NCBI GenBank assembly: GCA_910578345.1
Contig: CAJTRA010000013.1
Span: forward strand, 1-64,000
DNA: 64,000 bases
Source of the DNA: an uncultured Lachnospiraceae bacterium
Lineage (GTDB): Bacteria; Bacillota; Clostridia; Lachnospirales; Lachnospiraceae
Direction: 5' to 3'
Both the position numbers and the translations under genes were made by a program. The notes under the pieces were generated by a model that was given only the letters and a program-made list of their open reading frames with translations, searched no databases and had not been told where the DNA came from. Positions 25,747 through 35,681 of this stretch are shown here, piece by piece. Within the stretch, counting starts at the first letter, position 1, and each line of letters opens with the position of its first letter.

Positions 25747-25813
25747 AGTGCGAGATTTAGTACTTCTTAGCGAAGCGTCCAATGGCGCGAGCTTTAGAAG
25801 TACTTCTCGCACT
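25747..25813. promoter_or_regulatory. Large dyad between the araC-type gene and the kinase operon
   Basis: AGTGCGAGA + AGTACTTCT (25747-25767, three-base bulge) pairs with AGAAGTACT + TCTCGCACT (25796-25813), 18 matched bases around a 28-base loop. Its place between divergent genes suggests a regulator site; as RNA it would be a strong hairpin in the leader of either gene. Confidence 0.55.
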
Positions 25814-25969
25814 ATTATAGGACAAAAAAGCAAACTTGTCATTTTTTTAATCGCAAATAAGCGCGGGAAGCTGTCTGGGGATGCTGGTAAAATCATAAGA
25901 CAGGAAACAGACTCAAGCAGTCTGGCAGGATGCTATTCGTGGAGAAAAGAGAGGAGGCGGGCGGCAGAC

Positions 25970-27088
25970 ATGAAGAAAAAAGCGATTGTAGCAGGACATA
26001 TCTGTCTGGATATTACGCCAAAGTTTCCGGAAGGGAAGCAGACGGATCTTTCGCAGATCCTGCTTCCGGGAAAGTTGATCCAGGTGGGAGAAGCGGATAT
26101 TCATACCGGCGGGGCGGTGGCCAATACAGGGCTTGCCATGAAGATTCTGGGAGCGGATGTCTCTCTGATGAGCAAGATCGGGCGGGATGCGTTCGGTGAG
26201 ATCGTCTGTGGGATTCTTGGACAATATGACGCCGCCGGCGAGATGATCCATCTGGAACGGGAATCGACTTCCTATTCCATGGTGCTGGCGTATCCTGGGA
26301 CTGACCGGATCTTTCTGCATAATCCGGGCGCCAATGATACGTTCTGTGCCGATGATATTGGATTGGAAGCTTTGCGGGAGGCGGATCTGTTTCACTTCGG
26401 CTATCCGCCGCTGATGCACAGCATCTATGCGGACGACGGGGCAGAGCTTGTGAAGTTGTTTCGGAAGGTGAAAGCGTCCGGCTGTGCCGCTTCCCTGGAT
26501 ATGGCGTTCCCGGATGCGGAATCGGGCGCGGGGCAGGCGGACTGGAAGAAGATCCTGCAAAGGGTACTGCCATTTACAGACTTTTTTGTCCCCAGCGTGG
26601 AGGAATTGTGCTATATGCTGGATCGTCCGCGGTTTGCATCGTGGCAGGAGCGGGCGGCAGGCGGAGATGTCACGCAGATCCTGGAAGTGGACAAGGATAT
26701 ACGACCCTTAGCGGATAGGTGTATGGCCTATGGAGCAAAGGTGCTGCTGATCAAATGCGGCGCCGCCGGGATTTATTACAGGACGGCAGACGAAAGGACG
26801 CTGTCCGGGATCGGCGGCCGTGTGGAGCTGGATGCGGCGGCATGGGAGGGACAGGAAGGCTTTGAGAGAAGTTATGTGCCGGATCGTGTTTTGTCCGGGA
26901 CGGGCGCGGGAGATACGAGTATTGCGGCATTTCTGACAGCGATGTTACGAGGAGAGACGCTGGAGGAGTGTATGCATATGGCGGCTGCGGCTGGCGCGGC
27001 CTGTGTGTCTTCCTATGACGCGCTGGGCGGCTTAGCGTCCTATGAGGAGTTGAAAGGTCGGATTGCGGCCGGGTGGCGGAAACAGTGA
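25970..27088 (+). CDS. PfkB-family carbohydrate kinase
   Basis: A 372-aa sugar kinase of the ribokinase/fructokinase fold. Substrate-side motif DIHTGGAVANTGLAMKILGA (about 44-63) and the ATP/anion-hole signature VLSGTGAGDTSIAAF near residue 310, with the catalytic Asp in GAGD. Start ATG 25970 is chosen because text before it is not conserved-looking and AGGAGG lies 12 bases upstream. The next gene is a class II aldolase, so it probably phosphorylates a ketose (fructose or a fructose phosphate) released from the mannoside pathway in the neighbouring operon. The exact substrate is inferred. Confidence 0.85.
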   Translation: MKKKAIVAGHICLDITPKFPEGKQTDLSQILLPGKLIQVGEADIHTGGAVANTGLAMKILGADVSLMSKIGRDAFGEIVCGILGQYDAAGEMIHLERESTSYSMVLAYPGTDRIFLHNPGANDTFCADDIGLEALREADLFHFGYPPLMHSIYADDGAELVKLFRKVKASGCAASLDMAFPDAESGAGQADWKKILQRVLPFTDFFVPSVEELCYMLDRPRFASWQERAAGGDVTQILEVDKDIRPLADRCMAYGAKVLLIKCGAAGIYYRTADERTLSGIGGRVELDAAAWEGQEGFERSYVPDRVLSGTGAGDTSIAAFLTAMLRGETLEECMHMAAAAGAACVSSYDALGGLASYEELKGRIAAGWRKQ

Positions 27089-27171
27089 CGTTACTGACAG
27101 GCCTGCTGCAGAGGGATCATAGAGGAACGGTGTGCGGGGAACCTGGACGGTTCCGGAAAGGGAGACAGCTT

Positions 27172-28017
27172 ATGTTGGTGAATATGAGGGATATTCTTCT
27201 CCTGGCGAAAGCGGGAGGATATGGCGTGGGATTCTTTAATGCGGTCAATGTGGAAATGGCCAGAGCGGTCATTGAGGCGGCGGAAGAGTTGCGTGCGCCG
27301 GTTATGGTGGGGACGGCGCAGATTCTGCTTCCGGTCATGGAACTGGAACAGGTGGCGCAGTATCTGATCCCGATGGCGCGCAAGGCTTCCGTCCCGGTGT
27401 GCGTGCATTATGACCATGGCCTTACGTTTGCGCGTTGTATGGAGGCGTTGAAGCTGGGGTTTTCTTCAGTCATGTATGACTGCTCGATGGCTCCTTACGA
27501 GGAGAATGTGGAGAATGTGGCGCAGATGGTGAAGATCTGTCATGCTGTTGGAGCGACAGTGGAAGGAGAACTGGGGCATGTGGGGGATAATGCCGGAGCG
27601 GGCAGACTGGCAAATCCCAGCGACTTTTTTACACAACCGGACATTGCGGAGGATTTCGTGCAGCGAACGAAAATAGATGCCCTGGCGGTGGCGGTGGGCA
27701 ACGCACACGGAGAGTATGCGTTTGCGCCGAAATTAGACTTTGGGCGTATTGAGGAGATCTCCCGCCGGACTGGGATTCCGCTGGTGCTTCACGGCGGTTC
27801 CGGGCTGTCCGATGAGGATTTCTGTCTGGCGGTACAGAAAGGTATCTGTAAAGTCAACATCTTCACGGACCTTGACAAGGCCGGACGGGCCGGTTTGGAA
27901 AAGGGTCTGGCAGAAGGGGCGCAGACGATGACGAAACTGATTCCCTATGAAATTGCGGCAATGAAAGAAGCGGCGGCAGAGAAGATCAGACTGTTCGGTT
28001 TTGCCCGGAAAGCGTGA
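27172..28017 (+). CDS. Class II ketose-bisphosphate aldolase
   Basis: A 281-aa zinc aldolase. Zinc ligands and substrate motifs are in place: VCVHYDHGLTF (His), VEGELGHVGD (Glu), VGNAHGEY (His), PLVLHGGSGL (His and phosphate loop). It cleaves fructose-1,6-, tagatose- or a similar ketose phosphate into trioses. ATG 27172, with GGGAG upstream, is preferred to the earlier frame opening at 27073, which overlaps the kinase. It is in an operon with the kinase and converges with the ROK gene only six bases away. Confidence 0.87.
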   Translation: MLVNMRDILLLAKAGGYGVGFFNAVNVEMARAVIEAAEELRAPVMVGTAQILLPVMELEQVAQYLIPMARKASVPVCVHYDHGLTFARCMEALKLGFSSVMYDCSMAPYEENVENVAQMVKICHAVGATVEGELGHVGDNAGAGRLANPSDFFTQPDIAEDFVQRTKIDALAVAVGNAHGEYAFAPKLDFGRIEEISRRTGIPLVLHGGSGLSDEDFCLAVQKGICKVNIFTDLDKAGRAGLEKGLAEGAQTMTKLIPYEIAAMKEAAAEKIRLFGFARKA

Positions 28018-28023
28018 ACTTTC

Positions 28024-29286
28024 TTATCCGCCGCAAGGCATGGGTAGAGACAATTCTCCCTCGAATACCCGCTGCAGTACAATGCTGCCGGCGCCGTACA
28101 GAGAAGCGGCCTCGGCCAGGGCAGAGGGAATGACTTTGATATGTTTATATCCATGGTTGAGCATATGGGAGTTCATATATTCTTCCAGATCCGGGATAAA
28201 CCGTTTGATAAAAGCGATATCGATATCGCCCAGGATCATAATATTGGGGTCGTAGCTGTTGGCTGCGGCCACCATCAGCGTATGCATGGCGTCGATATAC
28301 TGTTTGATGCTGTTTAGAACAAAACGCGGCGGGTTTTCCTGATCCAACAGGGCATTCAACTCTTCAAAAGATGCGGCGCCTGTATTTTCCAAGATATTTT
28401 CCCCCCTTGTATATAACTCAATACAGCCTTTCTGCCCGCAGGGACAGGGCGGCCCGATGGGATTGATCGAGATATGGCCTACTTCGCCCGCGAACCCTCC
28501 GAAGCCGTGCAGAATTTTCTCATTCATGATAATGCCGGCGCCGACACCTGCAGAGAAACCTAAGAAGACCAGATCTCTGCAGGCGGTTCCGGCGCCGAAA
28601 TACAATTCTGCCAGGGCAGAGCAGTTCATATCGTTGTCCAGATAGACCGGAAGATGGAAACGTTCTTCCAGGGGAGCGCCGATATCGACATCCCTGATGT
28701 TACGGAAATCAGGAGGGTTCAGCAGATGCTTCTGGTAAATATCTAATGGTCCGATGGAGGAGACGCCGATCCCGATGATGGGGATTTTGGGAAAGGTTTC
28801 TCTGGCTTCCTCGATCAGTTTTATGACGGTCTCCATCAGGAAAGCATTGTCCGCATGAGCGGGAAGACAGCGGGTCATGGGAGGTTTGGTGTTGCCGTTG
28901 ATGTCCATAAGCATACAGGATACCGAATAACGGCGGATATTGATACAGATGACGCTGATCGACCAATCGGCCAGCATAAGCTGCTTCGGAGGACGGCCGT
29001 TTGGAATGTGATCCATCTCTCCTTCGTTTTCTGTTGAAGATACTTCCAGAATGATGGCATGATCCCGCAGTTCGTTGACGATATTGCTGATCGCCATTCG
29101 GGTCAGGTTCAGATAGGAGGCCAGTTCTGTCCGGTTGGAGGCCTTTTTCAGCGCCAGTGCGCACAAAACGGCAGAGCGGTTGCTGTTTTTCAGAAACTGC
29201 ATATTTTTGGATGTTTTCTTTAGGTGAGGAATAAAAGTTTCTTGCGCCATGTCGTGATCAGACGTCTCCTTTCGGGATTTTCCCAT
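28024..29286 (-). CDS. ROK-family transcriptional regulator
   Basis: A 420-aa ROK repressor of the XylR/NagC type. The N-terminal winged HTH spans about 35-85 (NRTELASYLNLTRMAISNIV). The sugar-kinase-like part has GIGVSSIGPLD, the GFGGFAGEVGHISIN motif and the zinc motif CPCGQKGC. Divergent from the ABC importer operon over a 311-base AT-rich gap with repeated TTTAATA motifs, so it very probably controls that operon and itself in response to a sugar or sugar phosphate. Confidence 0.87.
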   Translation of the reverse strand: MGKSRKETSDHDMAQETFIPHLKKTSKNMQFLKNSNRSAVLCALALKKASNRTELASYLNLTRMAISNIVNELRDHAIILEVSSTENEGEMDHIPNGRPPKQLMLADWSISVICINIRRYSVSCMLMDINGNTKPPMTRCLPAHADNAFLMETVIKLIEEARETFPKIPIIGIGVSSIGPLDIYQKHLLNPPDFRNIRDVDIGAPLEERFHLPVYLDNDMNCSALAELYFGAGTACRDLVFLGFSAGVGAGIIMNEKILHGFGGFAGEVGHISINPIGPPCPCGQKGCIELYTRGENILENTGAASFEELNALLDQENPPRFVLNSIKQYIDAMHTLMVAAANSYDPNIMILGDIDIAFIKRFIPDLEEYMNSHMLNHGYKHIKVIPSALAEAASLYGAGSIVLQRVFEGELSLPMPCGG

Positions 29287-29340
29287 AGCTTTTCATGAAC
29301 CATATTTTACCAAAAATCCTCTTTGTTTTCCATAAAACAA

Positions 29341-29516
29341 GAATTTAATAAAAAAAATTTAATATTTACGGCTATTATATGATGAAATAAATCGATAAAT
29401 CAAGTTAAAAAACAGATAATACCAGGAAAATATACAAAAAATTAAAAAATATTTCTTAAAATAAAAAAATATGTCGATAATTATTGACAAAAGTTAATAA
29501 AAAGAGTTTAATAAAT
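29341..29516. promoter_or_regulatory. Candidate ROK operators near both divergent genes
   Basis: AATTTAATA repeated at 29342-29364, and GTTAATAAAAAGAGTTTAATAAAT at 29493-29516 overlapping the importer -10. XylR-type ROK proteins bind TTTAATAAA-rich half sites. The gap 29287-29597 otherwise shows only AT-rich sequence. Confidence 0.45.
29484..29512 (+). promoter_or_regulatory. Promoter of the mannoside importer operon
   Basis: TTGACA (29484-29489), 17 bases, TTTAAT (29507-29512). The -10 lies inside the candidate ROK operator. Confidence 0.65.
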
Positions 29517-29597
29517 ATATCAAGCAAAAAAACGCAGGCTGTTAAGACAAACAACATGACAGCATGTGTAACGAAAATGTCGAGAAAGGAGACTGTT

Positions 29598-31004
29598 ATG
29601 AAGAAGAGAGTATTGGGGACATTATTGACGGTAGCGATGCTGGCATCGGTGCTGCAAGGATGCGGAAAGCAAGGGGGTGCAGATTCTGTAGCTGATGCTG
29701 GAAGCACAGACGCGGCTCAGGAGACAGAAGCAGCGGATACAGCGGATGCGGGCGACAGAGGAGAACCAACTCTGACGACGGACGGTGTCGGGTACGATGA
29801 TGCGACGATCGAGATCACATGGCTGGCACAGGAAGGATTTGACAGTGCAAATCAGCCGGTAGCGGAATGGCAGAAGGAAAGGGCGATCAAGTTCGTGAAG
29901 GAGCACCCGGAAGTAAGGATCACTCTGACCGCCAGCGGCACGCAGATCAACGATGCCATGGCAAAACTGCTGACACAGGCAGCCAACGGTACGGCGCCGG
30001 ATGTGGCGTGCGTTGACAGCTTCTTTTTACCTCAGTATTACGACTATCTGCAGCCGATCGGGGATGTTCTGGAGAAGAATAATATTCCTTTAGACAGTTG
30101 GTTCCCGTTTGCACAGAGCATGATGAAGCCGGAAGATGAGGTGCTGGCGATGTGGTACGACACGGATGTCAGAGCGCTCTATTATCGGAAAGATCTGGTG
30201 GAGACGCCTCCGAAGACCTGGGATGAGCTTTTTGCGGTGATGGAACCTTTGAAAGAGGAGGGGTATTCGTTCCTCTATCCGGCAGGGAAGAATGAGACGA
30301 CTTCCTGTGATATCCTGCCCTGGTTCTGGGGACAGGGCGGAGAGATCTTTGACGATTCCGGTAAGCCGATCTTCAATGAAGGCGCAAATAAGGAGGCGAT
30401 GCTAAATACCTTTGATTTCCTGAAGAAGACGATCGATACCGGGATAACGCCTCAGCGCGTGACTTCCTTTATGACAGATGGAGATATGATCGAAGATATC
30501 GCGTCGGGTAAGGTGGCGATGTTTGTAGGCGGAAGCTGGCTGGCGACGCAGGTCGGCGCCGTGATCGGCCAGGATGCCTTTAACGAAATGTATGGTATCG
30601 TGGATGTCCCTTACATGGAAGGGGGAGCGCCTTCTACCTGCTGCGGCGGATGGACTTATGGGGTATTTACGAAGGATGAGACGAAGAGAGAGCTGGCGGC
30701 ACAGTTTGTGATTGATCTGTATATCGGTGATGAAGGGAATGTGGGATATACGTCCGCAAGCGGCAATCTTCCCTGCCGTGAGACCAGTTATGATCTTTCC
30801 GACCGGTTTAAGGACGATCCGAATGCGCTGGCATTCCGCGAGATCTTCCAGAACGGCCATGTAAGACCGGCGAAGACTCTGTATACTTATTTCTCCAATG
30901 AATTCCAGGTGGCGTTAGCTGATGTGATCAATGGAAGTAAGACACCGCAGGAGGCATTGGATGTGATGGCAGCAAATGTAGATGCGGAATACGCAAAACA
31001 ATAA
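29598..31004 (+). CDS. ABC sugar-binding lipoprotein (CUT1 type), mannoside locus
   Basis: A 468-aa extracellular solute-binding protein. Lipoprotein signal MKKRVLGTLLTVAMLASVLQ followed by GC, acidic linker to about residue 65, then the family 1 binding fold (ITWLAQEGFD, APDVACVDSFFLPQYYDY, FVGGSWLATQVG). It delivers an oligosaccharide, probably a mannoside judging by the GH38 gene in the same operon. Start ATG 29598 has AAAGGAG upstream; the longer frame runs into the promoter. Two permeases follow within 20 bases. Confidence 0.88.
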   Translation: MKKRVLGTLLTVAMLASVLQGCGKQGGADSVADAGSTDAAQETEAADTADAGDRGEPTLTTDGVGYDDATIEITWLAQEGFDSANQPVAEWQKERAIKFVKEHPEVRITLTASGTQINDAMAKLLTQAANGTAPDVACVDSFFLPQYYDYLQPIGDVLEKNNIPLDSWFPFAQSMMKPEDEVLAMWYDTDVRALYYRKDLVETPPKTWDELFAVMEPLKEEGYSFLYPAGKNETTSCDILPWFWGQGGEIFDDSGKPIFNEGANKEAMLNTFDFLKKTIDTGITPQRVTSFMTDGDMIEDIASGKVAMFVGGSWLATQVGAVIGQDAFNEMYGIVDVPYMEGGAPSTCCGGWTYGVFTKDETKRELAAQFVIDLYIGDEGNVGYTSASGNLPCRETSYDLSDRFKDDPNALAFREIFQNGHVRPAKTLYTYFSNEFQVALADVINGSKTPQEALDVMAANVDAEYAKQ

Positions 31005-31020
31005 CGGTAAGGGTGAGAGT

Positions 31021-31923
31021 ATGCGGAAAGACAAAAATTTGTTGCAAAAAATCAGCCGGGGGCCAATCCCCTGGCTGGCGCCCATCTTCCTTGTGCTGGG
31101 AGTCTTCTACCTGATTCCGCTGGCGGATGTTATCAAGACCAGCTTTACAGACGCTACGATGACCAATCCGGCGGGAAACGGTTTTACGCTGAATTCTTAT
31201 GGAAAGATCTTTCAGGATAAAGCTTTTGGAGATGTGCTGTTTGTCACGTTCTTCTTTGTGACGTTCAGCGTCGTGTTTCAGTTTCTGCTGGGATTTTTGA
31301 TTGCTTTGGCGGTGAACGCGGCGGAAGACAGGCATATGAGGGGAACGGTGCTGACAAGGACGATCTCTTTGGTGTCCTGGGCGATTCCGGGGGTGGCGAT
31401 CGGTATTATCTGGAAGATCTTATATGCGGAGAGCGGTTCCAGCATCCTCAATTATCTGCTGTCTCTTTGTGGAGCGGATCCGGTCGCTTTCCTGTCGGAT
31501 CCAGATACCGCGCTGCTGTCCACCTCCATTGCCAATGTATGGAGAGGAACGGCACAGAGCATGATCTTACTATATGCGGGAGTGAAGACGGTAGACAAAC
31601 AGCTCATAGAGGCGGCAAGTATCGATGGGGCGACGGCCGTGAGGCGTCTGTTCCATATTATCATACCGGGGATGAAGTCGGTGATCATGATTAATATTCT
31701 GTTAAATATCATCAACACCTTTAACACGTTTGATATGATCATGCCCCTGACGGGCGGAGGACCCGGCAGGTCAACGGAAGTTCTGGTGCTCAGCGTGTAT
31801 CGGAATATTTTCCAACAGCTTGATCTGGGCGGAGGCTGCGCTGTGGCGATCATGCTTCTGTGCATCAATATTGTTTTCAGTATTTTTTACTTTTTTATGA
31901 ACAGGGAAAAGGAAGCAGGATGA
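31021..31923 (+). CDS. ABC sugar permease, first subunit (MalF/UgpA type)
   Basis: A 300-aa permease with about six transmembrane helices. The EAA loop is EAASIDGATAVRRLFHIIIP, the contact point for the ATPase. Start ATG 31021 follows GGGTGAG. No ATP-binding subunit is encoded nearby, so it must use a shared MsmX/UgpC-type ATPase encoded elsewhere, as is usual for CUT1 systems of Firmicutes. Confidence 0.88.
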   Translation: MRKDKNLLQKISRGPIPWLAPIFLVLGVFYLIPLADVIKTSFTDATMTNPAGNGFTLNSYGKIFQDKAFGDVLFVTFFFVTFSVVFQFLLGFLIALAVNAAEDRHMRGTVLTRTISLVSWAIPGVAIGIIWKILYAESGSSILNYLLSLCGADPVAFLSDPDTALLSTSIANVWRGTAQSMILLYAGVKTVDKQLIEAASIDGATAVRRLFHIIIPGMKSVIMINILLNIINTFNTFDMIMPLTGGGPGRSTEVLVLSVYRNIFQQLDLGGGCAVAIMLLCINIVFSIFYFFMNREKEAG

Positions 31924-31935
31924 GGAGGTAGCAGC

Positions 31936-32781
31936 ATGACAGAAAGTAAGTTAAAAAGAAGAATCGTGAATGGAATGTTATATCTGCTCTTTGCGCTGGT
32001 TATTGTCTTTTTCCTGTTTCCGATCCTGTGGACGCTTTCCCTGTCGTTTAAGACAGTTCCGGAGCTGTACCAGGTTCCGCCCGCCTTATTTCCGGAATCC
32101 CTGGCAATTGACAATTATGCCTATCTGGTACAGCAGGTGAAGATTCTGCGGGGCGTATGGAATTCGATGATCGTCACGCTGTCAACGATTGTCGGTACGA
32201 TGTTGATTGCAGTTCCGGCAGCCTATGCCTTTTCTCGGATTCGGTTTAAAGGAAGCGCTTTTGTGCAGTTTCTGATTTTGATGTTTCAGATGATTTCGCC
32301 GTTGGTGATTGTGATCCCTCTGTACCGGTATTTCGCCAAGATCGGGCTTTTGAATTCGCTGATCGGACTTACTGCGATCTATATCGCGATTTCAGCCCCT
32401 TTTCAGGTCTGGTTTTTAAAGAGTTTCTTTGACACGATACCGACAGAGCTGGATGAGGCCGCCTGTATTGATGGCTGCCGCAGGCTGCAGGTAGTGACCA
32501 GGATTCTTGTGCCGACCATTGCGCCGGGGATTTTCTCCGGAATGCTTTTGGTGTTCATCAGCAGTTGGTCGCAGTTCGTTGTGCCTTATATCTTGATGGA
32601 CACGCCCAGTAAGATGCCGCTTGCCTGCCTGTTAGTCAATCTGCAGTCAACATTTCAGCAGATTACGACCCATTACCTGGCGGCGGCAAGTATTTTGACG
32701 ATCCTGCCTACGGTGCTGTTGTTCCTGTTTTTGCAGAAATATATTGTATCTGCATTGACGGCGGGGGCGGTGAAGGGATAG
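31936..32781 (+). CDS. ABC sugar permease, second subunit (MalG/UgpE type)
   Basis: A 281-aa permease with six helices. EAA loop EAACIDGCRRLQVVTRILVP; the family start LSLSFKTVPELYQVPPALFP and the C-terminal KYIVSALTAGAVKG are typical of MalG. It pairs with the preceding permease, 12 bases upstream. Confidence 0.88.
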   Translation: MTESKLKRRIVNGMLYLLFALVIVFFLFPILWTLSLSFKTVPELYQVPPALFPESLAIDNYAYLVQQVKILRGVWNSMIVTLSTIVGTMLIAVPAAYAFSRIRFKGSAFVQFLILMFQMISPLVIVIPLYRYFAKIGLLNSLIGLTAIYIAISAPFQVWFLKSFFDTIPTELDEAACIDGCRRLQVVTRILVPTIAPGIFSGMLLVFISSWSQFVVPYILMDTPSKMPLACLLVNLQSTFQQITTHYLAAASILTILPTVLLFLFLQKYIVSALTAGAVKG

Positions 32782-32823
32782 ACGATTCGTAATATCATTC
32801 ATAAGAAAAAAAGGAGACAAAGT

Positions 32824-35619
32824 ATGCTTGAAAGGTTGATTAACATAGAGAAGAGTGAGAAAAAGAGCTATTTTCAAAGAAGGCTCGTATCGGAGATGAA
32901 GTTTGCCATGCTGCTTGCGGAGAAATCGGAGCATCAGTATGATGCGCTGATCCGGGAAGCGGAAGATTATGTGGCAGCGGCCTGTGAAAAGGATGGGATC
33001 ATCAACAGAGAGATTATGGAGAACGCGGAAAAGATCCTGATGCCTCTATCGCCGAAAGCAAAAGAATATGAAGCGATGTGTGCGGCGCATGCCCATATCG
33101 ACATGAACTGGCAGTGGGGATGGGATGAGACGGTGAAGGTTGTTCTGGATACGACCAAGTCGATCCTGCAGATCATGGAGGAATACCCGGACTTTAAGTT
33201 CTCCCAGTCCCAGGCGTCGGTTTATAAGATCTTAGAGGACTATGCACCGGAACTGCTGGAGAAGGTGAAAGCGAAAGTAAAAGAGGGAAGATGGGAAGTT
33301 TCTGCTTCTACCTGGGTAGAGGCGGATAAGAATATGCCGAGTGGAGAGAGCGCGGCGAGGCAGCTTCTGTATGCGAAGAAGTATTTGTCCGGCCTGCTTG
33401 ACATTTCCCTGGATGATATGGTTCTGGATTTTGAACCGGATACCTTCGGCCATCACGTAAACATCCCGGAAATTTTAAGGAACGCCAATGTGAAATACTA
33501 CTATCACTGCCGCGGCATGAACGACTGCGACTACCAGCTTTATGTGTGGCGCGCGCCGTCGGGAGCGGAAGTTTTAGTCAACAGAGAGCGCAATTTCTAC
33601 AATATGGACACAAAGCGGGATGTGGCGTTCCATGTCTTTAAGACTGCAGAACTGACAGGAGTGAAGAAAACGCTCCAGGTGTACGGTGTGGGGGATCATG
33701 GCGGCGGTCCTACCAGAAGAGATGTATCGCGCCTGATCGATATGAATAAGTGGCCGATTTATCCGACTTTCTCTTTTACGACCTATCGGGAATTCTTTGA
33801 GGCGGTGGAGCCGTACAAAGCAAACCTTCCTGTTTATGAAGGAGAGATGAACTGTATTTTTGACGGCTGCTTCACTTCCCAGAGTCGCAATAAGAACGGC
33901 AACAGGCGGTCGGAGGAGCTGATGTATAAGACGGAAGTCTTCAGCGCGTTTGCCGCTTTGGAGGGCAAGACCTATCCCCGTCAGATGATGGAAGAGACGT
34001 GGCGTAAGACGCTGCTCAACCAGTTCCATGATATTGTTACCGGTTCCGGCGTACGGGCCACAAGAGAATATGCGCTGGGCGTATATCAGGAAGTGAAAGC
34101 GGCGTCCGACAGCATGCGGAATCATGCCTATGAATATCTTGCAGACCGGATCAACACGGAACTGATCGTGAAAGAAGAAGAGATTGGCCGCAATGAACCG
34201 GATTTCGCCAGGGCTTATGGCGCGGGCGTCGGTTCCGGGCAGGTGGAACGGGGATCTGGCAATACGAGGATCTTCCATGTATTTAATCCGACGGCAAAGG
34301 AGAGGACACAGAATGTGGAACTGCTGCTCTGGGAGTGGTACGGGGATGTGGACAGGATTCAGATCACTGACACCAGGGGAAGAAAGGTTCCCTGCCAGTT
34401 ACTGGATCGGGGCTTTAACGATTATTGGTTCCATAATTATATGAGACTGTTAGTGCAGGTGAGCGTTCCGGGGTTTGGCTATACGACACTGAAATTGACG
34501 GAAGGGGAACTGAAGAATCTGCCGGTCGTATTCCACTGGGAAAGGCGGCATCAGGAGAAAGAACAGTTTGTCCTGGAAAATGAGTTTCTGCGGGTGGCGT
34601 TTGATCGGGTGGATGCCAGCATTGTCTCTGTCCTGGATAAGGAGACCGGAGAGGAATTGATCGATGGCAGCAGGAAGACAGGTATTTTCCAGTATGTGAT
34701 TGAGGCGAACCACAAGGCTGTTTCTGAGTGGCGTTCGGAGATGTCCTCCTGGCTGGTGGGACGTTTCAAGACAGTGGAAAGCATCCATCAGGACCTGGAG
34801 ATCACCATGCAGTACGGGGAGCTGAGAAACAGTCTCTGTTTCGAAGGGAAATTCCACCATTCCGGCATTCAGGTAGAAGTCTCTCTGGATGCAGGCTGCA
34901 GATACCTGAATTACAAAGTAACCTGTGACTGGCATGAGATCGGCAGCGAGGAGACAGGGGTGCCGAGGCTGCAGTTTAGCATGCCGCTGCCGTACCGGAA
35001 TCAGCCGTATGTCCAGGATATCCCCTTTGGCTTGATGGAAAGGGAAGAGATGGGAACGGATATGCCGGCGCTCTCCTTCACGGCTGCTTTCGATGAACAG
35101 GGAAAAAGGGGTATTGCAATCTCCAGCAAGAATACATACGGTTACCGCTGTGAAGAGGATACGATCGCGCTGGCCCTTCTGCGTTCGCCTTACGACCCGG
35201 ATCCTTATCCGGAGAATGGCATCTGCCCCGGTGAGTTCTGCGTGAGCTTCTTAGATGGCAGGGAAAGCAAGGCAAGCCTGCAGCAGAGATTCAGAGAATA
35301 TAACTGTACCATGGATGTGGTATCCGGAGGACGTCATCCGGGACAGCTCAAGCCGGAAGCTTCCTGTCTGGAAGTCGAGGGAGAAGGCGTGCTGGTATCT
35401 TCTCTGAAAGTGGCAGAAAGTACAGAGGAGCTGATTGTGCGTCTGTATGAGGCGCAAGGAAAAGCGGAGAAAGCGGCGCTTGTCTTTGCGAAACCGGTAC
35501 AGGAGGCAGTAAAGACCGATTTGCTGGAACGGGAGTTAGAACCGGTGCAGACGGCAGAGGATCGGATAGAAGTTTCCCTGCAGCCATATGAGATCGTGAC
35601 ATTGAAAGTGAAGATGTAA
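32824..35619 (+). CDS. Glycoside hydrolase family 38 alpha-mannosidase
   Basis: A 931-aa cytoplasmic enzyme without signal peptide. Zinc and substrate motifs: AHAHIDMNWQWGWDE near residues 87-101, DFEPDTFGHHVNIP near 200-213 with the nucleophile Asp of PDTFG, and a helical linker before the beta-sandwich C-terminal domains (from about 480). It removes terminal alpha-mannose from imported oligosaccharides (for example N-glycan pieces). It follows the permease genes, and GGAG precedes the ATG. Linkage preference cannot be read. Confidence 0.9.
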   Translation: MLERLINIEKSEKKSYFQRRLVSEMKFAMLLAEKSEHQYDALIREAEDYVAAACEKDGIINREIMENAEKILMPLSPKAKEYEAMCAAHAHIDMNWQWGWDETVKVVLDTTKSILQIMEEYPDFKFSQSQASVYKILEDYAPELLEKVKAKVKEGRWEVSASTWVEADKNMPSGESAARQLLYAKKYLSGLLDISLDDMVLDFEPDTFGHHVNIPEILRNANVKYYYHCRGMNDCDYQLYVWRAPSGAEVLVNRERNFYNMDTKRDVAFHVFKTAELTGVKKTLQVYGVGDHGGGPTRRDVSRLIDMNKWPIYPTFSFTTYREFFEAVEPYKANLPVYEGEMNCIFDGCFTSQSRNKNGNRRSEELMYKTEVFSAFAALEGKTYPRQMMEETWRKTLLNQFHDIVTGSGVRATREYALGVYQEVKAASDSMRNHAYEYLADRINTELIVKEEEIGRNEPDFARAYGAGVGSGQVERGSGNTRIFHVFNPTAKERTQNVELLLWEWYGDVDRIQITDTRGRKVPCQLLDRGFNDYWFHNYMRLLVQVSVPGFGYTTLKLTEGELKNLPVVFHWERRHQEKEQFVLENEFLRVAFDRVDASIVSVLDKETGEELIDGSRKTGIFQYVIEANHKAVSEWRSEMSSWLVGRFKTVESIHQDLEITMQYGELRNSLCFEGKFHHSGIQVEVSLDAGCRYLNYKVTCDWHEIGSEETGVPRLQFSMPLPYRNQPYVQDIPFGLMEREEMGTDMPALSFTAAFDEQGKRGIAISSKNTYGYRCEEDTIALALLRSPYDPDPYPENGICPGEFCVSFLDGRESKASLQQRFREYNCTMDVVSGGRHPGQLKPEASCLEVEGEGVLVSSLKVAESTEELIVRLYEAQGKAEKAALVFAKPVQEAVKTDLLERELEPVQTAEDRIEVSLQPYEIVTLKVKM

Positions 35620-35681
35620 GATCTCGCAGAGGGGTCATGGAGGATAGGCATTTGTGTTAGGAATGACATGGAGGTGCAAGT

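Noticed and set aside
33574..34278. A 234-codon minus-strand frame inside the GH38 gene
   Set aside because: A shadow of the mannosidase coding frame; no motifs and no start signals.
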